Below are positions 9,147 to 16,370 of a stretch of 64,000 bases of DNA, one piece after another. The notes below the pieces were generated by a model. That model did not search any database. It saw only the letters and a list, made by a program, of their open reading frames with translations, and was not told the DNA's origin. The DNA lies in NCBI RefSeq assembly GCF_000014565.1, contig NC_008270.1:248001-312000 (forward strand). Direction: 5' to 3'. Source of the DNA: Rhodococcus jostii RHA1 (lineage in GTDB: Bacteria; Actinomycetota; Actinomycetes; Mycobacteriales; Mycobacteriaceae). The position numbers and the translations under genes were made by a program. Position 1 is the stretch's first letter, and each line of letters begins with the position of its first letter.

Positions 9147-10208
9147 ATGCTCGCTCTTCGGCTTTATCGTGAACACGATGCACGGCTGGAGGAGGTTCCG
9201 GAACCAGAACTGCGTCCAGGAGCGGTCAAGGTCAAAGTTGCCTGGGCCGGAATCTGCGGGTCGGACCTCTCCTTGTTCGAAACTGCGCCAGTCCCCCTCG
9301 ACTACTCGAACCCGATCATGCAGGAGACAGGACCTCATACACTCGGACACGAGTTCTCTGGGTATGTCACCGAAGTCGCAGAGGGCGTCACAACCGTGCA
9401 GGTGGGTGACCTGGTGGCGGTTCGCCCGAATTTTGCCGACGGCACCTGTCCCTCCTGCCAGGCGGGGCATCCGAATATGTGCGACAACTTCGCTTTCATC
9501 GGAATCAACGGCTGGGGTGGCGGATTCAGCGAGAGCGTAGTCGTGCCCGCAGACCACGCGTATGTGCTCCCGCCGGGGTTCAATGCACAGATCGCTGCAT
9601 TGATCGAACCGCTTACCGTCGCTTGGCACGCCGTCAAATTGGCGGAGATTCCCAAGGATGGAACCGCACTCGTCGTGGGCGCCGGTCCGATCGGCCTAAG
9701 CACAGTACTGGCATTGCGAGCTCAGGGCATATCGAAGATCATCGTCAGCGAGCCCAGCGAAGCGCGGAAGAAGCTCGCCGCAGAAGTCGGCGCTGACCTG
9801 GTCATCGACCCCCGGGAAACAGACGTCGTCGCCGCAGTCCGCGACGCGACCGGTGGACGCGGCGCCGATGTTTCGTTCGAGGCCTCCGGGATCGGCAAGG
9901 CTACGCTGCAGCCTGCCATCGATGCGCTGTGCACGGCAGGGCGTGCGGTGATCTTGGCGAGCTTCCATGGCGACGTTCCGACGGATGTAATGCCGTTCCT
10001 CACTAAGGAGAAGGTGCTTACCGGCAGTTTCGCCTATACCGCCCAGGATTTTTCCGACGTCCGTGATGCCGTTGTTGATGGCCGGATCACGCCAGATGCG
10101 CTCATCAGTAGCCGAATTCAACTGTCGGATGTGCTCGACTCTGGAATCAAACACCTTCTCGGCGAGGGACGTACGACCGAGGTGAAGATTCTCGTGTCTC
10201 CCTCATAG
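9147..10208 (+). CDS. Zinc-dependent alcohol dehydrogenase (butanediol dehydrogenase-like)
   Basis: A 353-aa medium-chain dehydrogenase. ICGSDLSLFE carries the catalytic-zinc Cys, and GHEFSGYV supplies the His-Glu pair. CPSCQAGHPNMC is a shortened structural-zinc loop with three of the usual four cysteines. VVGAGPIGLSTVLALR is the Rossmann NAD(P) motif. The FAFIGINGWGGGFSE segment is typical of the 2,3-butanediol dehydrogenase group. ATG 9147 begins the conserved domain; ATG 9126 is an alternative. It stands alone between IS debris and a gene-free stretch. A grossly deleted relative lies at 30662-30874 on the other strand. Confidence 0.85.
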   Translation: MLALRLYREHDARLEEVPEPELRPGAVKVKVAWAGICGSDLSLFETAPVPLDYSNPIMQETGPHTLGHEFSGYVTEVAEGVTTVQVGDLVAVRPNFADGTCPSCQAGHPNMCDNFAFIGINGWGGGFSESVVVPADHAYVLPPGFNAQIAALIEPLTVAWHAVKLAEIPKDGTALVVGAGPIGLSTVLALRAQGISKIIVSEPSEARKKLAAEVGADLVIDPRETDVVAAVRDATGGRGADVSFEASGIGKATLQPAIDALCTAGRAVILASFHGDVPTDVMPFLTKEKVLTGSFAYTAQDFSDVRDAVVDGRITPDALISSRIQLSDVLDSGIKHLLGEGRTTEVKILVSPS

Positions 10209-10722
10209 CAATATGTGGCCCCTTCATAGCTATATCCGTACCGGAGCTATATGGCAGGCCTCGCCGAGAAGGTCTATCCGAGCGTTCAACCGCAACCCTT
10301 CGAAGTTCACAGAGCAAAGAGACGTTCGGTGCGAGGATGCGGCGTGGAACCGCCAATAGCTCGCCAACAAATTGAGTTCCCTGCTGCGGGAGTACTTCCG
10401 CCGAAGCCGCGCTGTACTTCACGATCGATGAAACGACCGACTCCGGCACGCATGACGAAGCGGCCTCGAAAACCATATGTAGAACCTGCCCGGTACGCCC
10501 CGAGTGCCCCGCGTACGCGGTCAATCCGGTGAAAATGAAGGCATCCGGACGGACTGCCCCACACACACGAACGCCACCGGTACCGAACGACGCCGGTACC
10601 GGTGGTTACGCCCGAGGCAACTGACCACTAAACGCAACCCACGTCGACCCGCACGGACACGAAGGGTCCACCCGCACCAACAACCGGGTCAATCAAACAA
10701 CAATCCGAAAGACGGAACCGTG
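10209..10722. other. Intergenic stretch without a recognised gene
   Basis: No open frame here shows a recognisable family. AGCTATAT occurs twice just after the dehydrogenase stop (within 10226-10250). The only clear structure is the hairpin at 10574-10605. Confidence 0.5.
10574..10605. terminator. Strong GC-rich hairpin
   Basis: CCACCGGTACCG (10574-10585) pairs perfectly with CGGTACCGGTGG (10594-10605) across an 8-nt loop. No T-tract follows, so it could be an actinobacterial L-shaped terminator for the upstream dehydrogenase or a protein-binding palindrome. Confidence 0.45.
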
Positions 10723-11082
10723 ATGATCATGCCCCAACCCATCAGTGAAACACGCCCTACGGCGACTTCGGTACGCGCGCGTCAGACAGTCGACAATGCT
10801 GTCTCTGATGGGGGGCACGACATAGAATCTGAAGTTCGTAGGTATCGGCGCTGGCGTCAGAAACGGAGTGCCGCTCAGTGCCTACGGGAGGGACAACCAC
10901 GCCGAACTAAGGAGGCCGAAGCTCTCATCGACTTCGCCTCCACCTGGGTCCCCTTCGGCGGACCACCAGACGACGAGATCTTCGTCAGGTTTGGCATGCA
11001 GAGAAAACGATTCATCGAACGGCTCGGGCAGGCGCTCCAGGAAGATAACGATGATGCGAACCCCCGACACCTCGCCGAGGTG

Positions 11083-12509
11083 GGTCAAGTCCATGGGGGT
11101 GGTGTACGAGGGTCATCGCGTGACTCCTCGTTGGTGAGTCAGGCAGTCAAGGCCGGTGTCACCTCCTCGGTGGACTCGGTGCTGCTGTCGGTGGGCTTGT
11201 CGTTGCGGGAACGGGCCAGAACGTCCAGGCCGAGATAGCGGCGCCCTTCGATCCACTCGTCGTGTTGTTCGGCCAAGACCGCACCGACGAGCCGGATCAG
11301 GGCGGTACGATCCGGGAAGATTCCGACCACATCGGTTCTCCTGCGGATTTCCTTATTGAGGCGCTCCTGCGGATTGTTGCTCCAGATCTGTTTCCAAATC
11401 TGCTTGGGAAATGCGGTGAACGCCAACAGGTCCGGTCGTGCTGCGTCGAGGTGGTCAGCGACCCTCGGCAACTTCTCCGACAGTGCGCCGATGATTCGAT
11501 CATATTGGGCATGAACAGAATCCGCGTCGGGTTGGTCGTAGACCGAGTGCAGCAACGTCTTCACCCAAGGCCACGATGCCTTCGGGGTCACCGCCATCAG
11601 GTTTGTCGAGTAATGGGTTCGGCACCTCTGCCACGAGGCGCCCGGCAGGGTCCCACCGATCGCCGCCACCAGCCCGGCGTGCGCATCGGAGGTCACCAAC
11701 CGCACCCCGCCCAAACCGCGGGCGACGAGCGATCGGAAGAACGCCAGCCAGCCGGCACCGTCCTCGGACGAGGTCACATCCACGCCCAGGATCTCGCGGT
11801 AGCCCTCGGCGTTGACGCCGACCGCGACCAGGGTGTGTACATTCACCACCCGACCGTTTTCCCGCACCTTGAGCACCAGGGCGTCGGCGGCGACGAAGGT
11901 GTACGGCCCGGTATCGAGCGGGCGGCTGCGGAACGCCTCGACCTGGGTGTCGAGGTCCTTGGCCATCACGGACACCTGCGACTTGGACAGGCCGGTGATG
12001 CCCAACGTGTCGACGAGCCGGTCCATCCGCCGGGTGGAGACCCCGAGCAGGTAGCAGGTGGCAACCACGGTAGTCAGGGCCTTTTCGGCGCGTTTGCGAC
12101 GCTCGAGCAACCAATCGGGGAAGTACGAACCGGACCGCAGCTTCGGGATCGCCACGTCGAGGGTGCCGACGCGGGTGTCGAAGTCGCGGTGCCGGTATCC
12201 GTTACGCGAGTTGGTGCGCTCCTCGGAGCGTTGTCCGTAGCCGGCGCCGCACAGTGCGTCGGCCTCGGCGCCCATCAGGGTGTGAATGAACATCGTCAGC
12301 AGCTCGCGCAGCAGGTCGGGGCTTGCCCCGGTGAGTCGGTCGGTCAGGATCTGCTGCAGGTCGATATCGTGGGCACTGGTCATCGCGTGGTCCTTCATCG
12401 AGTGACTTTGGTAGGTCTCTCGAAGAGTCACGCGATGGCCACCTTCGTTGGCTACGACACGCCGGTCAGATGCGGAACCGCTTCATACACCATCTTCATG
12501 GACGCAACC
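11083..12509 (-). mobile_element. IS256-family insertion sequence, copy 1 (1,427 bp)
   Basis: Boundaries were set by aligning this copy with the inverted copy at 43287-44713. The flanks diverge immediately outside. It is bordered by a perfect 8-bp direct repeat, CCGAGGTG (11075-11082 and 12510-12517), the expected target duplication. The ends share an imperfect terminal inverted repeat containing GTCCATG and TGGTGTA. One intact transposase lies inside. It interrupts a DUF3263-like gene. Confidence 0.95.
11139..12383 (-). CDS. IS256-family transposase
   Basis: About 414 aa from the ATG preceded by GAAGGA; in-frame upstream starts extend to 12431. DDE residues are visible: FVAADALVLK, LVTSDAHAGLV and NNPQERLNKEIRRR. 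The Mutator-type fold and the C-terminal Glu within the NNP-E context are diagnostic of the family. The protein is identical to the one encoded at 43413-44657, so both copies should be active and recently acquired. Confidence 0.95.
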   Translation of the reverse strand: MTSAHDIDLQQILTDRLTGASPDLLRELLTMFIHTLMGAEADALCGAGYGQRSEERTNSRNGYRHRDFDTRVGTLDVAIPKLRSGSYFPDWLLERRKRAEKALTTVVATCYLLGVSTRRMDRLVDTLGITGLSKSQVSVMAKDLDTQVEAFRSRPLDTGPYTFVAADALVLKVRENGRVVNVHTLVAVGVNAEGYREILGVDVTSSEDGAGWLAFFRSLVARGLGGVRLVTSDAHAGLVAAIGGTLPGASWQRCRTHYSTNLMAVTPKASWPWVKTLLHSVYDQPDADSVHAQYDRIIGALSEKLPRVADHLDAARPDLLAFTAFPKQIWKQIWSNNPQERLNKEIRRRTDVVGIFPDRTALIRLVGAVLAEQHDEWIEGRRYLGLDVLARSRNDKPTDSSTESTEEVTPALTA

Positions 12510-12547
12510 CCGAGGTGTACCCGCTACCCGCGCCACACCGCGAATGA

Positions 12548-13077
12548 TGACAACGAGACGCTAACTCGATTGCCCCCAACGCATGCAGTTGCACCTACGT
12601 CTCGCGCGGTGTCGCGGTTCCTTCGCCGGCGTCAATGCCAGAATTAGCCCTGACCGCCGTCCCTCGCCGAAACAATACTAATGGGGTCAGGATCCGAGCG
12701 GACATGTGAGCCGCCGCACCGATTCTCCGGCAGCACATGCGTCTCGGCGACCTTCTCGGCTAGGAGTCTGGTATTGCCAATCGGGACCGTTGCCTGGGTA
12801 CACCGGAGTCGATTGGCCCCGCGGTAGGTGGCAGATTGGGTCGGTTTGAGCGCGCAGGTTGCGCGGGTGCCGTCCCGAGCCCGGCGGGTGGCGGCTGACC
12901 AGAAGTTCAGCTCGCGGCGAGGGCCCCGAGGCCGCGGACTGAGCTTCCCCCGGTTTCCCGGAGACTTCCGAGCCAGGTTTGATCCTCGCCCCGATCGCCT
13001 CCCCGGATCGGGCCCCTCCTCGCGTTCGCTCGACGGTGCTACCACGCCGAAACGCGAGTCCTCGAGGAGAGGCCGTC
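12548..13077. other. Intergenic stretch upstream of the istA remnant
   Basis: I see no recognisable gene in either strand. The frames that are open lack family similarity. The last part presumably contains the left end and promoter of the ancestral IS21-family element, because GAGGAGAGG precedes the istA start by a few bases. Confidence 0.5.
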
Positions 13078-13750
13078 ATGAAGTCTGCCAAGGAAGCCAT
13101 GGAAATTCTTGCCGCCTACGACCTGACGAAGTCCTATCGCGCCGCCGCCGCGCTGGCGGGGTGCTCGCATCACACCGTCGCCCGTCTTGTCGCCGAACGC
13201 GACACCGCCGATGTCCCGACCCCACCGCGGGAGAAGAGATCGATGCTGATCGACGAATATCTACCGAAAATCGAAGAATGGGTCGAACATTCGAGAGGAC
13301 GCGTCCGCGCCGACGTCGCCCACGACAAACTGCTCGCCCTCGGATTCACCGGCACCGAACGCACCACCCGCCGTGCCGTGGCCCGGGTCAAACGCGCCTA
13401 CCGGCTCGGACACACCCGGGTGCACAGGCCTGGGGGCACCTCCCCCGGAGTGGGGGAGGATCACCGAATCCGGGCTGTGGCTGCAATACGACTTCGGCGA
13501 CGCCCCGGTCGTCGACGGCACCAAGACCGTGTTGCTGTGCGCGTGGCTGGCCTGGTGCCGGCACCGGGTGGTGATCCCGTTGCGCGACCGCACCGCTCCC
13601 TCCGTCTACGCGGGCCTGGACCGGATCTTCCGGCGGATCGGTGGTGTCCCGACCTATCTGCTCACCGACAACGAGAAGATGGTCACCACCGAACACATCG
13701 CCTCGGTCGCCGTCCGCAACCCCGGTGTGGTCTCGTTCGCCCGGCACTAC
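13078..13750 (+). pseudogene. istA: IS21-family istA transposase, 5' part
   Basis: Translation from ATG 13078 gives the helix-turn-helix region (YRAAAALAGCSHHTVARLVA) and the start of the integrase core. Near 13430 the frame shifts because of a short palindromic insertion. It then continues as ITESGLWLQYDFGDAPVVDG (first catalytic Asp) and VPTYLLTDNEKMVTTEH (second Asp). Similarity stops after the codons for His-Tyr at 13745-13750, where the recombinase element begins. The remainder resumes at 18861. Confidence 0.8.
13439..13459. repeat. Short palindromic insertion inside istA
   Basis: CCTCCCCC (13439-13446) and GGGGGAGG (13452-13459) form an 8-bp stem with a 5-nt loop, preceded by TGGGGGCA. 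Comparison with the usual istA reading (HRP followed by W-ITE) implies that about 25 bp were inserted, which shifts the frame. It resembles short interspersed palindromes of actinomycetes; that identification is from memory. Confidence 0.5.
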
Positions 13751-13819
13751 CCGTTGACTGAACAACGACACGCGTTTGCCCAGGTTGTGAGGTTGCCCCT
13801 TGAGAGTGGACACCGGATT

Positions 13820-14719
13820 TCATGCGGCAACTGACAGCGTAGACGACGCGATGAGTCGTTGTTCGAACTCCACTGGGGTGAGGTATCCGAGGGCGGAGTG
13901 ACGGCGACGTCGATTGAAGTACGAGAGCCACTCGAACAGCTCCAGCCGTGCCTGCGACTTCGACGTCCAACTCCGTCCGTGCAGCCACTCCCTCTTGAGT
14001 CCTTGGAAGAACGACTCGGCGAGAGCATTATCGTAACTTGACCCGACCCGTCCTCGACTTTGCTGAATCCCATGACGGCGGCAGACATCGACGAAAGATG
14101 CTGCGGTGTACTGTGATCCGCGATCGCTGTGGAAGATAACGCCACCGACGTCACCACCGCGGGTGCGCACCGCCATCTCGATCGCGTCCGTGACGAGCTC
14201 GGTGCGCATGTGGTCAGCGATCGACCAGCCCACCACCCGGCGTGAGCAGATGTCGATCACCGTGGCCAAGAACAACCACGAGGATCCCACCGGGATGTAG
14301 GTGATGTCCCCACACCACTTGGTATCGACAGCCGTAGCGGTGAAGTCTCGCATCACCAGATCCGGCACCGACGGAGCCGACTTGTCCGCGATGGTCGTGC
14401 GCTTGCTGCGGCGCAGGTGCCTGCCCACCACGTGGTGGATTCGCATCAGCCGGGTCACCCGTTTGCGGTTGATCTTGCGTCCGCGGGAGCGGAGTTCGGC
14501 GTGAACCCGCGGGGCGCCGTAGGCGCTCCGGTGCTCGGTATGGATTGCGCGGATCTCGGCGACTGTCGCGGCTTCCTCGGCCTGCCGCTCGATTCGGGCC
14601 GGCTCCGTGATCAGGTGCTTGTAGTAGGCGGAACGGGAGGTCCCGAGCGCCCGGCACAGCCGCTGCACGCCGAACTCGGCGCGATGGTCGGAGATGAAGT
14701 CCCAGCGGCGGGTCTTCAC
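13820..14719 (-). CDS. IS3-family transposase OrfB
   Basis: A DDE integrase domain with VDTKWCGDITYI (first Asp), VIFHSDRGSQYT (second Asp) and NALAESFFQGLKRE (Glu), ending in the usual YFNRRRRHSALGY motif. GTG 14719 overlaps the orfA stop, and the frame is open upstream to 14779. OrfB is therefore probably made mainly as an OrfAB fusion by -1 ribosomal frameshifting near the AAAGGAGG stretch at the end of orfA. Confidence 0.93.
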   Translation of the reverse strand: MKTRRWDFISDHRAEFGVQRLCRALGTSRSAYYKHLITEPARIERQAEEAATVAEIRAIHTEHRSAYGAPRVHAELRSRGRKINRKRVTRLMRIHHVVGRHLRRSKRTTIADKSAPSVPDLVMRDFTATAVDTKWCGDITYIPVGSSWLFLATVIDICSRRVVGWSIADHMRTELVTDAIEMAVRTRGGDVGGVIFHSDRGSQYTAASFVDVCRRHGIQQSRGRVGSSYDNALAESFFQGLKREWLHGRSWTSKSQARLELFEWLSYFNRRRRHSALGYLTPVEFEQRLIASSTLSVAA

Positions 14720-15042
14720 TTCACCTCCTTTGCGAAATACGCGGCTGCCCGGCGCAGAATCTCGCGTTCGAGCTGCCATTCCTTTTCCGCACCGCGCAGC
14801 CGCGCGTTCTCCGCGCGCAGCCGCGCGAGCTCGTCCGCCTCGGTCCCGTCGGCGCCGGTACTGCGGTCCTGCGAGCGCGCGTTACGGGCGGCGGTGTCCT
14901 TGCGGACCCACGTCCGTAGCGTCTCGCCACTGACGCCCACATCCGCGGCCACATCCGCGTACGTGCGTTTACCGTCGGCCGCGCGGTACAACGCGACCGC
15001 GTCTTTCCGGAATTCCTCCGTGTACAGAGACTGGCGTCCCAC
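14716..15042 (-). CDS. IS3-family transposase OrfA (HTH protein)
   Basis: About 108 aa from GTG 15042, which follows AGGAGGG. It contains the helix-turn-helix TYADVAADVGVSGETLRTWV and a leucine-zipper-like coiled coil (ELARLRAENARLRGAEKEW) that mediates multimerisation. It overlaps orfB in the -1 register. An ATG at 15090 is in frame but lacks a good ribosome binding site. Confidence 0.9.
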   Translation of the reverse strand: MGRQSLYTEEFRKDAVALYRAADGKRTYADVAADVGVSGETLRTWVRKDTAARNARSQDRSTGADGTEADELARLRAENARLRGAEKEWQLEREILRRAAAYFAKEVK

Positions 15043-15149
15043 CTCGACATCCCTCCTGGCTCTCCTAGAACCATTGTCAGGGGTGTCCACTCCAAGGGGG
15101 CAGCCTCAGTTGACGGGCTGGGACGGGATCGCTCGGTAATGTCCGGATT

Positions 15150-16370
15150 GTGAACGAAGACGAGGAGCGGCCACGGGATCTGGCGGCGCTGGCGGTGCCG
15201 TTGGTCGGTTCGCTGGAGGAGACCGGTGACCCGTGGTTGCCGTTCCGACTGATCGATCCGTCCGGGGCGGCGGTGGAGGCGGTGTCGGCCTACTTCCGTG
15301 ATCTGCAGGCGGCCGACCGATCCGAGGCAACGATCCGCTCCTATGGCATGGATCTGCTGCGGTGGTTCCGGTTCCTGTGGGCGATCGAGGTTTCGTGGAA
15401 CCGGGCGACGCGGGCCCAGGCCCGCGATTTCTGCCGCTGGATGCTTGTGGCGGGCAAGCCGTCTCGCCCGCATTGGCGCAGACCGCAGGAGGTGCCTGAC
15501 CCGTCGTCGAGTCGGGATGCTTACGCGCCGTCGGTGCGTGCGCACTCGGAGACGGTGCTGCGCGGATTCTACGAGTTTCACCTGGATGCGGGCAGCGGAC
15601 CGCTGGTGAATCCGTTCCCGCTGGACCGGTCGCGGCGGGGCCGACGAGCGCACGCCCATCACAATCCGATGGAGCCGCACCGCAACGAGCGGACGGGTAG
15701 GTATCGACCGGTGGTGCCCGACCGGATTCCCCGCAGCGTCTCGGACGCGGAGTTCAACGAGATCTTCGCCCGGCTTCCCTCGAACAGGGATCGGGCATTG
15801 GTCGCCTTCTACGTTTCCACCGGTGCGCGGGCCTCGGAGCTGTTGTCGGTCACGCAAGGCGGTGTCGACCCCGGCCGGCAGCTGATCACGGTGATCCGCA
15901 AGGGCAGCCGGGAGGCGCAGGAGCTGCCGGCGTCCACCGATGCGTTCGTGTGGCTGCGGCTCTACCAGGTGGAGATGGCCGGCCTGACACTCAAGGGGCG
16001 GCGGCAGCCGCTGTGGTGGACGTCTCGAACCCCGGTGCGTCCGTTGACTTATCATGCGGTGCACCGCATGTTCGAGCGGGCGGTCGACGCAGCGGGAAGC
16101 ACGGTCACCTTGCACGCGCTGCGTCACACCGCCGCCTATCGGATGGCCGAGGACCCCGAACTGCCGCTGACCGATGTGCAGTTCGTCCTCGGGCACGCGC
16201 TGCTGACGACGACCCAGCGCTATCTGACGCCCCGCAAGCAAGACGTGATCCGGCGGATTCTGGCTCACCACGCGCAGCAGAACCGGAAGGCGGCCGAGCG
16301 GGCGGCCCCGCCACCCGCTCCTGGCTATCGGCCGGAGACACTGCAAGTGTTGTTCGGCGGCGCCGGATGA
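15150..16370 (+). CDS. Tyrosine recombinase/integrase (TnpA-like)
   Basis: A 406-aa site-specific recombinase. The N-terminal SAM-like DNA-binding domain (about residues 40-140) is followed by the catalytic domain. This holds STGARASELLSV (Arg I), LHALRHTAA (HxxR) and LGHALLTTTQRYL (His and nucleophile Tyr). GTG 15150 opens the conserved protein. It overlaps the next recombinase by 4 bp (ATGA). Such paired recombinases resemble the TnpA/TnpB pair of Tn554-like elements. A small third component (TnpC) is not evident. Confidence 0.88.
   Translation: MNEDEERPRDLAALAVPLVGSLEETGDPWLPFRLIDPSGAAVEAVSAYFRDLQAADRSEATIRSYGMDLLRWFRFLWAIEVSWNRATRAQARDFCRWMLVAGKPSRPHWRRPQEVPDPSSSRDAYAPSVRAHSETVLRGFYEFHLDAGSGPLVNPFPLDRSRRGRRAHAHHNPMEPHRNERTGRYRPVVPDRIPRSVSDAEFNEIFARLPSNRDRALVAFYVSTGARASELLSVTQGGVDPGRQLITVIRKGSREAQELPASTDAFVWLRLYQVEMAGLTLKGRRQPLWWTSRTPVRPLTYHAVHRMFERAVDAAGSTVTLHALRHTAAYRMAEDPELPLTDVQFVLGHALLTTTQRYLTPRKQDVIRRILAHHAQQNRKAAERAAPPPAPGYRPETLQVLFGGAG

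Larger units (their letters stand above)
10723..12547 (+). pseudogene. DUF3263-like hypothetical gene split by IS256
   Basis: The coding sequence runs from ATG 10723 (GTG 10720 also possible) to 11082. After excising the IS256 element and one copy of the 8-bp duplication it resumes in frame at 12518 and stops at 12547. The joined product is about 130 aa. Its core (LIDFASTWVPFGGPPDDEIF then FGMQRKRFIERLGQAL) resembles the DUF3263 helix-turn-helix-like proteins of actinobacteria, whose function is unknown. The insertion removes only the last 10 residues, so a truncated fusion product might retain the domain. Confidence 0.65.
13788..15108 (-). mobile_element. Complete IS3-family insertion sequence (1,321 bp)
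   Basis: The ends are inverted repeats: TGAGGTTGCCCCTTGAGAGT at the left and TGAGGCTGCCCCCTTGGAGT as the complement of the right end. A 4-bp direct repeat, GTTG (13784-13787 and 15109-15112), flanks it. It contains orfA and orfB in the -1 arrangement typical of IS3 elements. It sits in the left end of the tyrosine-recombinase element. Confidence 0.93.

Noticed and set aside
8484..9629. A 381-codon minus-strand frame
   Set aside because: Its first third is antisense to the zinc alcohol dehydrogenase. Only the short membrane-like part and the IS3 remnant were retained as separate low-confidence features.
12644..13045. A minus-strand frame between the IS256 element and istA
   Set aside because: Low-complexity Arg/Gly/Pro composition and no recognisable family.
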